64,000 bases of DNA from Mucilaginibacter sp. SJ (GCF_028993635.1 NZ_CP118631.1:4588001-4652000), one strand, 5' to 3'; positions 1 to 9,544 are shown, numbered from the stretch's first letter. The notes: generated by a model not told the origin, from the letters alone. Translations and numbers: made by a program.

Positions 1-797
1 AAAGGAAAGCCAAAAGTTTCCCAAACCAGCTTCATACTTCCGGTTATCGATGAGGGGTTAGCACCTTTTGAAAGATAAAAATGATAGATCATAAATAAGG
101 ATAATACCGCAGGGACTCCTATCCATATGCCATTTTTTATCCAGCCAATGATGTCCTTTGTTCCTATAGAAAACCTAAGCCATAAAAAACAGCAAGTGGC
201 GGCATACATCCATAAAAATGACGATTTGCAAATGAAGCCTAATATTCCACCTATAAAGAGAAATACAGCCAGTTTCCAGTTAGTTTTTTCAATGGCTATG
301 CATCCGTATAAAAACCAGCCGGTGTATCCAAAAAGTAGTACTTCGCCCCCGTTATAGAATACATAGGGCGTAAAAAAGGATAACTGAATTACAATGAACA
401 GCACGCTTAAAGTCGAGATCATTGGCGTAAAGCCAGCTTTTTTAAAGAAGTAATAAAACCCGAAAATGCCCGATAACGAAAACAGCAAAGTTACTATTGA
501 AGAAGCGCGACCAGTGTTGACACCGAAGATAAGCTTAAAAAAATAAGGCACCAGGTATTGCCCCGGCGACCACCACGCTAAAAATTCGGACGTATTTTTG
601 CTGATATCATTCTGATCTGGCTTTACGCTGATGTTAAACGCCGAGCCCAATTCCATTGAGCGCATTACCTGGAAGCCCTTGCTGGGGTCGGGGTAAATGG
701 CGGCTGGGGCTATGATCAGCATAATGCCCATGATTAAAACAATCCCGCTGATAACCAATAAAATGATTTGGTGGGTTTGTAGTTTCTGTTTCAGCAT
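1..797 (-). CDS. Multi-spanning membrane protein, 3' end off the left edge
   Basis: Reading from ATG at 797 toward the left edge gives about 265 residues with no stop, so the C-terminus lies outside the window. The N-terminus has a strong membrane segment (about residues 11-30). An extracytoplasmic stretch containing SPGQYLVPY follows, then several more hydrophobic helices. A first helix, a loop with acidic and aromatic residues, and then repeated helices resembles GT39/GT83-like or Wzy-like proteins of surface glycan clusters, but I see no diagnostic motif. It is the last visible gene of the long minus-strand cluster, 31 nt after the WcaF-like acetyltransferase. Existence as a gene is secure; function is not. 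Confidence 0.72.
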   Translation of the reverse strand, partial: MLKQKLQTHQIILLVISGIVLIMGIMLIIAPAAIYPDPSKGFQVMRSMELGSAFNISVKPDQNDISKNTSEFLAWWSPGQYLVPYFFKLIFGVNTGRASSIVTLLFSLSGIFGFYYFFKKAGFTPMISTLSVLFIVIQLSFFTPYVFYNGGEVLLFGYTGWFLYGCIAIEKTNWKLAVFLFIGGILGFICKSSFLWMYAATCCFLWLRFSIGTKDIIGWIKNGIWIGVPAVLSLFMIYHFYLSKGANPSSITGSMKLVWETFGFP

Positions 798-828
798 ATA
801 ATTATTTAAAGCAGATGATGTTTAAGTT

Positions 829-1380
829 TTAACTGATTTCCCGTTCCCTGATCTTTACCGCCGGGTTGCCTTGGTAGATGCTGTACGCTTCCATGTTTTT
901 TGTAGCGATAGAACCGCTGGCCAATACCGCGTGCGACGCGACCGTTACGCCCGGATTTACCATAGCCCTGGCACAGATCCACACGCCGTCTTTCAAAATT
1001 ATGCCTTTGGTTATCAAATCAAAGGATGTTTTTTTGTAATTGTGGCTGCCCGTTAACAGCACAGCCCCCTGCGACAGGCAAACATGTGCGCCGATATAGA
1101 TGAGCACTAAACTATCTATCCATACATTCTCACCTATCCAGCTTTCATCGCCGATATGCAGGTTCCATGGATATTTGATGTTTACGCAAGGCTTAATAGT
1201 TACATTTTTACCGATCCTGGCACCAAATAACCTCAGTAAAAATACTTTGAATACGCTTGAGGGTATAATGCTTGTTTTAAAGAATATGGCATTACAGTAA
1301 TACCACAAAATGCGTTTTAAAACATTGCCACCCGGATGATAAGGATAATTATTATAAGTTGAAAGGTCAGTTTTGAACAT
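829..1380 (-). CDS. WcaF-like hexapeptide-repeat O-acetyltransferase
   Basis: About 183 residues if translation starts at the ATG at 1380 (MFKTDLSTYNN), which matches the usual WcaF N-terminus; an ATG at 1401 would add seven residues. The middle and C-terminal parts carry left-handed beta-helix hexapeptide repeats (IGKNVTI, IGDESWIGENVWI, VCLSQGAVLLTGSHN, GVTVASHAVLASGS). They end in the family's GNPAVKIR-type tail. Such enzymes transfer acetyl from acetyl-CoA to a sugar hydroxyl during colanic-acid or exopolysaccharide assembly in the cytoplasm. The start overlaps the end of the exosortase gene by 14 nt, suggesting coupled translation. Family assignment is confident; the acceptor sugar is unknown. 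Confidence 0.85.
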   Translation of the reverse strand: MFKTDLSTYNNYPYHPGGNVLKRILWYYCNAIFFKTSIIPSSVFKVFLLRLFGARIGKNVTIKPCVNIKYPWNLHIGDESWIGENVWIDSLVLIYIGAHVCLSQGAVLLTGSHNYKKTSFDLITKGIILKDGVWICARAMVNPGVTVASHAVLASGSIATKNMEAYSIYQGNPAVKIREREIS

Positions 1381-1933
1381 CAGGGCCGGTAAGCTTATCA
1401 TTACGTTTAATCCAAATATACAGGCTAAATGCTATAATAATGTAAAGAAGTATATTAAAAATGGTATGGTGATCAACTATCCGGTTTGCCTTTTTCGACC
1501 AGAAGATGGCCAGCAAAACAAAACGCATTACATTTAAAAATTCGATAACTAAAATGCCTGAAATGAGGAATACCAATTTTGACCGCCACGGAGATGGATA
1601 GGCCAGCACAAAGGCCGAAAAGAAGCTGATCAACCCTAAGCCGAGACAACTGTATACAATAGCCAGTGTCCCTTTACCTGCAACCAGTAACTCGAAATTA
1701 TTATCAATAGCAGCGTAACCAAGCCACTTCAGGATCATGACACTACAATCCAATAAAACCTGTCTCAAACCCGCAATATAATTCAGGTGTTCGGCTAAAA
1801 AGGCGTTATAATTTCCGCCGGGGCTGGTGATGCCAAAAAAGAGAATATTAAAGCTGTAAAATACAGCAAACAACAATATAAACAGCAACATGAACCGTAT
1901 TGCCGGGTTATTTAAAAAAACAGGCTGTTTCAT
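1367..1933 (-). CDS. Exosortase-family transmembrane cysteine transpeptidase
   Basis: 188 residues, largely hydrophobic, with five or more membrane segments. The three family catalytic residues are visible: Cys96 in YSCLGLG, Arg137 in NVMRF and His155/His156 in DHHTIFN. Exosortases cleave C-terminal sorting tails (PEP-CTERM-like) at the inner membrane and are typically encoded inside exopolysaccharide loci, as here. The product is short compared with EpsH-type XrtA. I recall a Bacteroidota class (XrtY) found beside a Wzy-like protein, which fits the gene at 3496-4905, but cannot confirm the subclass. It overlaps the next gene upstream as TAATG. No substrate with a sorting tail was found in the window. 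Confidence 0.82.
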   Translation of the reverse strand: MKQPVFLNNPAIRFMLLFILLFAVFYSFNILFFGITSPGGNYNAFLAEHLNYIAGLRQVLLDCSVMILKWLGYAAIDNNFELLVAGKGTLAIVYSCLGLGLISFFSAFVLAYPSPWRSKLVFLISGILVIEFLNVMRFVLLAIFWSKKANRIVDHHTIFNILLYIIIAFSLYIWIKRNDKLTGPDVQN

Positions 1934-2793
1934 TATTTTTTGCTCTCCTTTCGTAACTCATAAATTTTAGCATCAATCAAAAACCTGAACCAAAAACCCT
2001 GTAAAAAATGGAATACCAGCCCGGTTTTTCCATCTAAAAACCCCAATTTTATAAAGTATCTTATAGTAAAGTAAATTACAGGCCTTACAAATAAAGGAAA
2101 CGCCTCGTATCGTTTTTTCATATATCGGCGGCGCTCCATCGGGTTACCAAATAACCGTGGACGTACCAGCTTGCCGTTATCATCAACAACCGGGGCATTT
2201 TGCTGTTCAACAAGGTATTGAGCCTCCAGTGTTGCCCAATGATTATGCCGGGCAATGAAACTGGTAAGCGAATCGGTTATTACGTCAATAATATCAGTTT
2301 TAAGTACCTGTGTTTTACCGGTAACTTTAAAATGCTGATCATAAAATTTTTCTTCGCAATGCCCGAAGCCGCGCCTGAACAGGTTGGCGTGGTATGTTGG
2401 ATAGTGGCCGCCATGTTTGATCCATTTGCCCATAAATAGGGTACGCCTGCTGATGAGGAAACCGTTGGTTACCGAATCTACGGGATTGTTGAAAATATTA
2501 TTCAATTGTGCTGCAAGCTCAGGTGTTACCCTGTGATCGGCATCAAGATTAAGAATCCAGGTGCCGGTTAAAGGAAGATTGTCCAGTGCCCAGTTACGCT
2601 GGGTTGCATAATTTTCAAACGGATGGCTGAAGACGTTTTGCGTGTACCTTTGGCAAATAGCCAGTGTGGTATCCGTTGAACCTGAATCAACAATATAGAT
2701 ATTGGCTTTTAGCGCCGCCGCGCTTTGCAGGCAGTCGCCAATGTTCTTTTCCTCGTTAAAAGTTAAAATAATAATATCAAGGCTCTCGCTCAC
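1933..2793 (-). CDS. Family 2 glycosyltransferase, WaaE/KdtX-like
   Basis: 286 residues starting at GTG 2793, in a GTGA overlap with the methyltransferase stop. The N-terminal GT-A fold opens with IIILTFNEEKNI and carries DSGSTD and the metal-binding LNLDADHRV. The C-terminal part has the basic PRLFGNPMERRRYMKKRYE stretch and aromatic residues common in WaaE/LgtF-type beta-glucosyltransferases that act on LPS core or EPS at the inner face of the membrane. Donor and acceptor cannot be read from sequence. It sits between the methyltransferase and the exosortase in a tightly overlapping string. Confidence 0.87.
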   Translation of the reverse strand: MSESLDIIILTFNEEKNIGDCLQSAAALKANIYIVDSGSTDTTLAICQRYTQNVFSHPFENYATQRNWALDNLPLTGTWILNLDADHRVTPELAAQLNNIFNNPVDSVTNGFLISRRTLFMGKWIKHGGHYPTYHANLFRRGFGHCEEKFYDQHFKVTGKTQVLKTDIIDVITDSLTSFIARHNHWATLEAQYLVEQQNAPVVDDNGKLVRPRLFGNPMERRRYMKKRYEAFPLFVRPVIYFTIRYFIKLGFLDGKTGLVFHFLQGFWFRFLIDAKIYELRKESKK

Positions 2794-3413
2794 TTGAGTT
2801 TGGCTTTAATGATCATGCTCATCCAAAAATAGGGGAACCTGCCGCAGCCCCTGAATGCTGTTACCTCAAATCCATGTTCGTTGAGGATTTGTGTCAGCGT
2901 TTTAACCGACCAAAATTTGATATGCCCGCCCTGCCATAAAGGGCTGATATGCGTGTCCCATTTATTTAAAATACTCAAAAACAGGTTTTTTAAATAACCA
3001 TGATAAGGCGTTGAGATGATGAGCTCACCTTTTGATTCGCTTAAAACATCCCGGCAAAGGCGTATAAACGTGTAGGGGTCGTACAAGTGCTCAATAACCT
3101 CAGTTGATATAATGGTATTAAACTGCGTATCTCTTAATGGCTCCGGTAACCCTTCAACCGAAAGGTCGTGAACAAAAAACCTGCCGGGATTTATTTTATC
3201 GGCAATGGCAATGCCTGGTTTGGATGCATCGATACCGTAAGCGTTAAATCCCCCGGCCAATAAATAATTTACCAGGTAACCATTACCGCAGCCAAGGTCG
3301 AGGATACTACTGTTGGTATCCTTATTTAATAATGACATAAGCGGTTTCTGGAGTTCCTTGAATACATGGCAGGGGCTTGCGTCGGGATAATCGTAATCTT
3401 TATAAGCGCTCAT
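2790..3413 (-). CDS. Class I SAM-dependent methyltransferase
   Basis: 207 residues from ATG 3413. Motif I for S-adenosylmethionine binding is ILDLGCGNGYL (about residues 37-47), followed by the acidic post-I segment AYGIDAS. STEVIEHLYDP is the usual motif of UbiG/Methyltransf_11-like enzymes. The C-terminus (WSVKTLTQILNEHGF) is also typical. Such genes in glycan clusters often methylate a sugar or terminate chain growth, but this one could act on another small molecule. Its 3' end overlaps the following GT2 by 4 nt, so the two are probably co-translated. Confidence 0.85.
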   Translation of the reverse strand: MSAYKDYDYPDASPCHVFKELQKPLMSLLNKDTNSSILDLGCGNGYLVNYLLAGGFNAYGIDASKPGIAIADKINPGRFFVHDLSVEGLPEPLRDTQFNTIISTEVIEHLYDPYTFIRLCRDVLSESKGELIISTPYHGYLKNLFLSILNKWDTHISPLWQGGHIKFWSVKTLTQILNEHGFEVTAFRGCGRFPYFWMSMIIKAKLK

Positions 3414-3495
3414 GCGGTGGTTATTTGCGGATTTATTTTTTTATATTTTTTCATTAAGGTAGCTCTTTCGAAATCATATTGATCAGTTGCGTAAT

Positions 3496-4905
3496 TCAAA
3501 CCTCTTTTAAAATTTTAGAACTTAACAATACCTTATGAATGAGCAGCATACTGATATAGCTCCAGAAGATAGTATTGAACAAGAACTCAAAACTGATGCC
3601 GCGCCACATGATCTGAAACAGGCCCGAAAATATAAGTGCTGTGCCTAATATATATCCCCCAAAAAGTTTTTCGGCTTTAACGGCTATTAGCTGTGCGAGG
3701 GCGCCGTAAGCGAAAAGGAAAATAAAGATACCCCAATCACCTCCTGAAAGATACGCATCAACGATGTAGGCGGGTTTGGCTGATACAGTAGAGTTTCGGT
3801 TAACCACCCCGGCATCATAAACGCGCTGCATGATCATGGCTTCGGTAATTGGTTTGGAGGGCCAGAAGATCCGCGGCACCAAAGCAATAGCCGATTGTTT
3901 AACAAGGTCCAATCCATAAAAATCCACATTTTTAGGGGTCGACTGTACAAAGCGGGTGAACATATCGATCTCGCTTAGGCGGTATACCAAAAAATCCCAG
4001 TTAGTTTCATCAACATCGCTGTTATCACTATTTAATGCTGCGTCAAGGGCCAGTTGTGAGGCTTCGTCGCTATCGGCATCTCCATTCCACGCATTGGCCC
4101 GGAAAATATGGTTATATGTTGGTAAAACCGTAAATAATAAAACAATGATAGGGACAAAAGTGATGGTTACTAATTTTTTATAGGTAGGATATAGGAAGAT
4201 GCCTAAAACCAGTACGCTGATAATAATAGGTTCTTTAAACCCCGATGTAAGCGCCTGGTAAAAGTTAAAGGCATATAATAACAGGCAGATGAGCGTATTG
4301 GCCCCTTTTTTTAGTGGTATGGCAAAGGCCAGTGCCAATGTACCTGCAATAAAGCTCAATGAGCTAAACTGGTAATAAAATTGGGAAAGGCCTGGTATCT
4401 TAAGAAATAACAGCGAAAGCGGAAAACTGATAATTGCCGACATCATGAGCAGATTTGCCAGCCTTTCGGTTTCGATATAGTATTTTTTAGTTACGGGATA
4501 GTTCATGAAAATAAGTATACCCATCACAAATGAAGCATGCCCAAGGCAGTAATAACGCTGGCATTGGGCAATTAAGCCCAGGGCATCTTTATCATTTAAC
4601 GTATGAACAAACACGTGCTTGAAATTTTCATAGCCGAGGGTATTCATAAAATAAAAGATGGATGTGCTGCACATGTACCCCGCAAAAATTATCTGGATGA
4701 TAAATAAGGGCCTCATCAACTGTTCGGCCATGGGGCGGTCGTTGGGGATTGGACGTACCCAGCCGGTAAGTGTTATGATGAATATAAAAAATGAGCCACC
4801 CCATGCAATAAAATAGGATAACACACTATCACTTTTACATGCCAGTGCCAGCAGCCATGGTATAAACAACACAATATATCGTTCTATCGATTTGCTGTTT
4901 TGCAT
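3496..4905 (-). CDS. Wzy-like polysaccharide polymerase / O-antigen ligase-type membrane protein
   Basis: 469 residues from ATG 4905, with 10 or more predicted membrane helices. A large hydrophilic loop around residues 270-360 contains NGDADSDEASQLALD and LVPRIFWPSKP. The IFWPSKP element followed by a DAYLSGGDWGIFIF segment is typical of O-antigen polymerase (Wzy)-like proteins. It has the gross topology of a polymerase joining undecaprenyl-linked repeat units at the periplasmic face. Its position near an exosortase fits the exosortase-associated Wzy-like proteins of Bacteroidota. Noncoding stretches of 82 nt (downstream) and 99 nt (upstream) flank it, longer than most gaps in the cluster. 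Confidence 0.75.
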   Translation of the reverse strand: MQNSKSIERYIVLFIPWLLALACKSDSVLSYFIAWGGSFFIFIITLTGWVRPIPNDRPMAEQLMRPLFIIQIIFAGYMCSTSIFYFMNTLGYENFKHVFVHTLNDKDALGLIAQCQRYYCLGHASFVMGILIFMNYPVTKKYYIETERLANLLMMSAIISFPLSLLFLKIPGLSQFYYQFSSLSFIAGTLALAFAIPLKKGANTLICLLLYAFNFYQALTSGFKEPIIISVLVLGIFLYPTYKKLVTITFVPIIVLLFTVLPTYNHIFRANAWNGDADSDEASQLALDAALNSDNSDVDETNWDFLVYRLSEIDMFTRFVQSTPKNVDFYGLDLVKQSAIALVPRIFWPSKPITEAMIMQRVYDAGVVNRNSTVSAKPAYIVDAYLSGGDWGIFIFLFAYGALAQLIAVKAEKLFGGYILGTALIFSGLFQIMWRGISFEFLFNTIFWSYISMLLIHKVLLSSKILKEV

Positions 4906-5004
4906 TTACTAACTAATGTTGTGTTATTTATAAATTGGCCTTAGTTTTTTGTCAGTTCTCAATAAATGAAGAAAGAAACTTCACTCATGATTTCCGACGT
5001 GGTA

Positions 5005-6162
5005 CTATTGACTTAACACTAATTGTTCAATCGCCTCAACCTGTTTGCCAAAGCTCCACTCCTCAATTATTTGTTTGGAATGTTGCCCCATTGTAAATAA
5101 AGCGGTTTTATTATACAGTAGCAATGTTTTTAATTTGCTTTTAAGATCGGCGTTATCACCGGCATTAAAGACTAACCCGTTTTTTTGGTTTTTTACCAGA
5201 TCGGTACCGGCGCCAACCTTGTTTGATATCAATATAGCTTTGCCGCAGGCCATGGCTTCGTTTACGGCCAGTCCCCAGGTTTCACCGGTACCTTTTGATG
5301 GGAGGCAAAAAATGTCACAAGCCTGGTATACTACAGGCATGTAAAGCTGATTTTGAAAGCCAATAAAGTGAACATTTTTATGTCGATTAGCCTTGTTTTT
5401 TAGTTCTGTTTCTAAAATGCCGTTTCCTGCGAACAGCAGATGGGTGCCCGGCTGTGTTATGTCAATAAATGCTTCAAGCAGCGCCAGCGGGTTTTTCTTA
5501 TGCTCAAACTTGCCTGCAAAAAGCAGGAGTTTTTCATCATCAGATACGCCTAACTGTTTTCGCAGGGTAAGGGCTTCATTGGTCCTGTCTTCGGCAAAGC
5601 GATCATTATCTACAGCATGCGGTGCAAAAAACAACTGTGTTTCTTTTAAACCGCATTTTTTAAAATAAGCCATGTTGTTTGATCCGGCATATAGCGCATA
5701 ATCAATATGACGGTAAATCCGCTTTAAAAACAGGCTTCGCAATACAGATTTGATACCACCTGTATCATCAAGTAACGTTGAATCGCCCCGGAAAATAACA
5801 GGTACCCTGCCTTTAAAATATTTGAGGATTTTGAGATGGCTTTTGTAAAACCAGCCGTACACCATAATGACATCGGGCTGCCAGCTATTTATTTGACTGA
5901 TAAGATCAGGATTATCAATCCCTTTTGAATGGTGCGAGCCAGGATCGGCCGAAATGTTTTTTACCCACTCATAAGGATAACCCTCAAGGAGCGGAAGGTT
6001 CCAAGTGATAGTTTTACCAAAGCCTGGATCAAATTTTTGCGTGCCGCCTTCGCCCCAGGTATAAAATACCATAACGTTTATTTTTTGCCGTTCATACAGC
6101 AGCTTAAATACCGGTGCATAGTACTGTATGGGATGAGTAATAACTATGGCTAAATTTTTCAT
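5005..6162 (-). CDS. Family 4 glycosyltransferase
   Basis: 385 residues from ATG 6162, abutting the FkbM stop codon with no gap. The N-terminal Rossmann domain begins with IVITHPIQYYAPVF, a signature of a GT4 subgroup common in exopolysaccharide loci. The C-terminal domain carries LLLFAGKFEHKKNPLALLEAF and the nucleotide-sugar binding EX7E region GETWGLAVNEAMACG. The enzyme should use an NDP- or GDP-activated sugar with retention of configuration in the cytoplasm. Acceptor unknown. I considered calling it the XrtY-associated glycosyltransferase because of its neighbours, but cannot verify that. Confidence 0.88.
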   Translation of the reverse strand: MKNLAIVITHPIQYYAPVFKLLYERQKINVMVFYTWGEGGTQKFDPGFGKTITWNLPLLEGYPYEWVKNISADPGSHHSKGIDNPDLISQINSWQPDVIMVYGWFYKSHLKILKYFKGRVPVIFRGDSTLLDDTGGIKSVLRSLFLKRIYRHIDYALYAGSNNMAYFKKCGLKETQLFFAPHAVDNDRFAEDRTNEALTLRKQLGVSDDEKLLLFAGKFEHKKNPLALLEAFIDITQPGTHLLFAGNGILETELKNKANRHKNVHFIGFQNQLYMPVVYQACDIFCLPSKGTGETWGLAVNEAMACGKAILISNKVGAGTDLVKNQKNGLVFNAGDNADLKSKLKTLLLYNKTALFTMGQHSKQIIEEWSFGKQVEAIEQLVLSQ

Positions 6163-7053
6163 TCAGATGGTCTCGCCCATTACATTAACACTTTTTGCGT
6201 TTTGAAGGCGGTGGTTTATCATTTCAATGTCTCTGCAGTAGATAGTATTGTATGCGCCGAAGGTATCCAACCCGGTTAAAACGCGTTTGAAAGGATCATA
6301 GGCAACGGCCTTAAAACCTTTTGACAGTAACAACTTGTGAATATCCTGATCGCTAAAACCGTACCGGCCGCCGCTACCGTTAAGTTCGATAATAATGGCC
6401 TTTAGCAAGGGCGAATCAAGGGTAGATCCCATTCCTTTAAGCACTTCGGTCTCAAAACCTTCCACATCTATCTTGATAAGAGCGGGTTTGTATGTTTCCG
6501 ATAATGAATCAATAGTGATTATAGGTAGGATAACAGTGTTTTTGCCTTTCTCATCTTTAGTAATAACATGGTTTCCGGTATCTTCATCGACCGAAAATCT
6601 GATCTCGCCCGCTGTTGCGCCGGCGCCGGCATTAATGAGCTTTACTTTGTCCTGCAAATAATTAAGCCCGATATTGCTATTTAAAATATCAAAAGTTGCT
6701 TTAACAGGTTCAAGTGTAACACTATTAGCTTTGGCTATGCCGGAAGCCAACAGCGTATATGAACCTACATTCGCGCCAATGTCAAAAAAGACATCGTCCG
6801 GCCTTAAAAAATGAAGCAGAAAGGCCATGTCATCAAATTCATGTAAACCCGTGTATATATTACCGGTAATACCGCTCAGCCCCTTTGCTGCATAAAATTT
6901 AACATCACCAACAAAAGGTTTTATAATGAACTTTGATCTTGAAAACCTTGACTGTACCTGCCACCAGGCAAACCGCCATAAGGCTTTTGCCGGATGTTTT
7001 TTTCCCAAAGGATGCTTTAAAATAAAGCCGACAGTTCGTTTAATGGCGTTCAT
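6163..7053 (-). CDS. FkbM-family methyltransferase
   Basis: About 296 residues from ATG 7053; a TTG at 7068 would add five residues but the ATG is the better start. The FkbM core is clear: DVFFDIGANVGSYTLLAS for SAM binding (around residue 90) and the hallmark LIKIDVEGFETEVLKG (around residue 200). The family catalyses O-methylation, frequently of sugar hydroxyls in surface glycans. The N-terminus is basic, without an export signal. The start overlaps the upstream GT4 gene by 14 nt. Target position and sugar are unknown. Confidence 0.86.
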   Translation of the reverse strand: MNAIKRTVGFILKHPLGKKHPAKALWRFAWWQVQSRFSRSKFIIKPFVGDVKFYAAKGLSGITGNIYTGLHEFDDMAFLLHFLRPDDVFFDIGANVGSYTLLASGIAKANSVTLEPVKATFDILNSNIGLNYLQDKVKLINAGAGATAGEIRFSVDEDTGNHVITKDEKGKNTVILPIITIDSLSETYKPALIKIDVEGFETEVLKGMGSTLDSPLLKAIIIELNGSGGRYGFSDQDIHKLLLSKGFKAVAYDPFKRVLTGLDTFGAYNTIYCRDIEMINHRLQNAKSVNVMGETI

Positions 7054-8323
7054 AAATAATTTTATCAAATAAACGGCACTGCGCCAGTGTCATTTCACGT
7101 GCCGAATATTTTTTGATGGCTTCAGCATGATAATCAACGGCTTGGAAATTACCCTTGATTAATTGCTCAAAAAACATAAATAGGTTTTCAGAGGTAACGT
7201 CATCATAGTTATAAACATGTTCTGCACCGTACTGCCGCATGATAGGTATAGCAGAACTCGCAACATTAAATATGGCCAAAACAGGCTTTTTTGTGAGCAG
7301 GTATGGGAATATTTTTGATGCTGTGTATTTAGGATCATCTGACCCGGGTATAAAAAGCGCGTCAGCCTGCTGCAATGTAAACAAGGTTTTATAGTAGCTG
7401 ATGCGGTCGGTAATTTCAACAATATGTTCTTCCATGTCATATTGTTTTGCCAGGGGAAGTATAGTAAAGACCCCTTGCCCTGCAGGGGCATAACTGGTAC
7501 CGATGAAGTAGAGTTTGATTTTGTCAAACTGCTCTTTATTTGTATTCAATCCGGTTCTTAAGGCGTCAAACACCGGACTGATGGCCTTGTGAAGGTCCTT
7601 CCCCCCGCGACCGATATATACCACATTGATAAAGCCGTCATCAAGCAAACCTGCAAAAAACTTTTGGTTAGCTTTAGCTATTTGCAGGTCGGGTTCAAAT
7701 GCTCCGAAGGTTATGGTAGCGGCCGGAACCTTTTGGATTACCGGATAACGTAATTTAAGCTCATCAAGGTAGCCGGCAGATACACTGATCAGCCCGGACG
7801 CGTTTTTTATGGCAATGGGCTCCAGGTATTTATTTAAACGGTAAGCGAACCAATATTTTGGCGGCCGATCGCTTTTAGGTTTGTTGATATAATAATCGGA
7901 ATGCCAGGGATCCTGCATGTCAATGACGTAGGGAATACCGAATCGCTTTTTCCAGTAAGCACCCAACGTACAAACCGGAAACTGTGTGGTTGAGAAATAA
8001 ATAAGATCAAATTTGTTGTCCTTCAGCAGGCGGTTAACCGTTTTGCGGTAATACCATAACGAGCGGATGGCAATACTGCCCAACCCAACTTTTGAAGTGA
8101 GTGCCTTGCTGAGCGCTTTCACTTTGTGAACTTTAATGTCCGGGGGGAGACTTTGCAGCAACAATTCGTCTTTTGCTATGTCGGTATACTGGTCATCAAT
8201 AGTCACCACTTCGGCTTCCCAGCCGCAGGCTGCAAAATAAGGGAGGCTCATCCTCACACGCTGCATATCCGCGGCATTTACCGGCGGGAAGTATGGCGAA
8301 ATAATGAGGAGCTTTTTATTCAA
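7040..8323 (-). CDS. Family 4 glycosyltransferase with TTG start
   Basis: 427 residues. No in-frame ATG lies near the expected N-terminus, and the TTG at 8323 gives the normal opening (M)NKKLLIISPYFPP, only 3 nt after the preceding gene's stop. The glycine-rich loop region PVNAADMQRVRMSLPYF and the C-terminal IGRGGKDLHKAISPVFDAL plus PGSDDPKYTASKIFPYL match GT4 proteins that resemble WbuB or PelF-like enzymes. The acidic pair in the usual EX7E segment is less canonical (DDPKYTASKIF), as in the Glyco_trans_4_4 subgroup. Probably cytoplasmic, adding one residue of the repeat unit. Confidence 0.82.
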   Translation of the reverse strand: MNKKLLIISPYFPPVNAADMQRVRMSLPYFAACGWEAEVVTIDDQYTDIAKDELLLQSLPPDIKVHKVKALSKALTSKVGLGSIAIRSLWYYRKTVNRLLKDNKFDLIYFSTTQFPVCTLGAYWKKRFGIPYVIDMQDPWHSDYYINKPKSDRPPKYWFAYRLNKYLEPIAIKNASGLISVSAGYLDELKLRYPVIQKVPAATITFGAFEPDLQIAKANQKFFAGLLDDGFINVVYIGRGGKDLHKAISPVFDALRTGLNTNKEQFDKIKLYFIGTSYAPAGQGVFTILPLAKQYDMEEHIVEITDRISYYKTLFTLQQADALFIPGSDDPKYTASKIFPYLLTKKPVLAIFNVASSAIPIMRQYGAEHVYNYDDVTSENLFMFFEQLIKGNFQAVDYHAEAIKKYSAREMTLAQCRLFDKIIYERH

Positions 8324-8326
8324 TTG

Positions 8327-9544
8327 TTATACTTTTTGAACAAGGTTTAAAAAGGTACGGCTTTCGGTTTCCCAGTTTAATGCTGTTTGGCCAAGCTGGT
8401 AGTTTTGTAAACGGGTTTGGTATAAAACATTCGGGTTTTGGAGGTAAAAGCTGATACAGTCCGTTAGTGATTGCAGGTTGCTTTTTTGGTACAGTTTTCC
8501 GGTATCCGGATATTGCTCCATAAATAATGTTTGCGCCTGTGTATCGCTCACAATCATAGCCAGACCGCATTGTATGTAGGTAAAGATCTTATTGGTAAGG
8601 CAGATGTCCCTGTTTAAAGGAATGCCTGTTTCGGTGGCTATGCCAATATCAAACCGGCTCGCGAAATCGAAAATCTCGCCTGCACCAATAGGCTCATGAA
8701 ACCAAAGCTGATCATCATTTAATTTAAGTTCTTTGGCAAGGCTCAACAACGCAGATCTGTAAATTTCATTGCTACTACCTAACAAGTGTAACCTAACATG
8801 GCCATTGGTAGCAGCCATAGCTTTAATTACATTTTCCAATCCTCGTTCGGGACCTACCGTTTGCGAAAACCAAAACAGTTTTAATGGCTCATTGACTTTA
8901 TAATTTTGGATGATGGGCAGCGCTGTCTTAGGAAACACATTGTTTATCACAACAGGCTTTAAATAGTGGTATTCGCGTTGATAACATTCAGCAATGAGCG
9001 GGCTGGCAGCAGTAAAATAATCAACATGGGGAAAGTATTTTTCCTCAATGTATTTATTGAGCTTGTAACCCTCATTATGAGTTGATGCAAACTGTCCCGA
9101 ATGCAAATCTTCCGCATCGTAACCAATTTTCACGTTGTAATGTTTTGCTGCCTGTATGGCTGCGGGTAAGGCGCCGAGGTTATGGGCGATATAAAGATCT
9201 GTTTTTATTTTTTTAGCTATAGACAATGCTTCGGTATGTGTGCGGCTGATAGCGTTCTCAGGTATATCGAAATGCCGGGTATATTTAAATAGCAGCGTAC
9301 TTAACTTTTGGCGAACGCGGGTTTTAAGGTAGGTTGCTTTTTGTGTCACCGGATCGCCACCGCAATAAATGTACATACCGGGATATTTGGATGTCAAAGC
9401 TTCATCGGTTTTTTGGGCCCATTGCTGGTAAAAACAGCAGATCACTTTAACACTATAACCAAGCTTGTGCAAAGTTTCGGCTTCCTTCACGAGGCGAGGG
9501 TTAGTAGTTGGCTGGCCGGTAGTTATAAAAGTAACGTTCTTCAA
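8327..9544 (-). CDS. Family 4 glycosyltransferase (TTGA-coupled)
   Basis: 405 residues from TTG 9544, which overlaps the upstream TGA as TTGA. The opening (M)KNVTFITTGQPTTNPRLVKEA is a well-known GT4 subgroup N-terminus, so the TTG start is believable. YDAEDLHSGQF and the C-terminal LKLFWFSQTVGPERGLENVI with IATETGIPLNRDICLTNKIF complete the two-domain GT-B fold. The segment where EX7E is expected reads EQYPDTGKLYQ further on, so the active-site motif is divergent. It follows the CapM-like GT4 at 9541-10569. Confidence 0.82.
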   Translation of the reverse strand: MKNVTFITTGQPTTNPRLVKEAETLHKLGYSVKVICCFYQQWAQKTDEALTSKYPGMYIYCGGDPVTQKATYLKTRVRQKLSTLLFKYTRHFDIPENAISRTHTEALSIAKKIKTDLYIAHNLGALPAAIQAAKHYNVKIGYDAEDLHSGQFASTHNEGYKLNKYIEEKYFPHVDYFTAASPLIAECYQREYHYLKPVVINNVFPKTALPIIQNYKVNEPLKLFWFSQTVGPERGLENVIKAMAATNGHVRLHLLGSSNEIYRSALLSLAKELKLNDDQLWFHEPIGAGEIFDFASRFDIGIATETGIPLNRDICLTNKIFTYIQCGLAMIVSDTQAQTLFMEQYPDTGKLYQKSNLQSLTDCISFYLQNPNVLYQTRLQNYQLGQTALNWETESRTFLNLVQKV

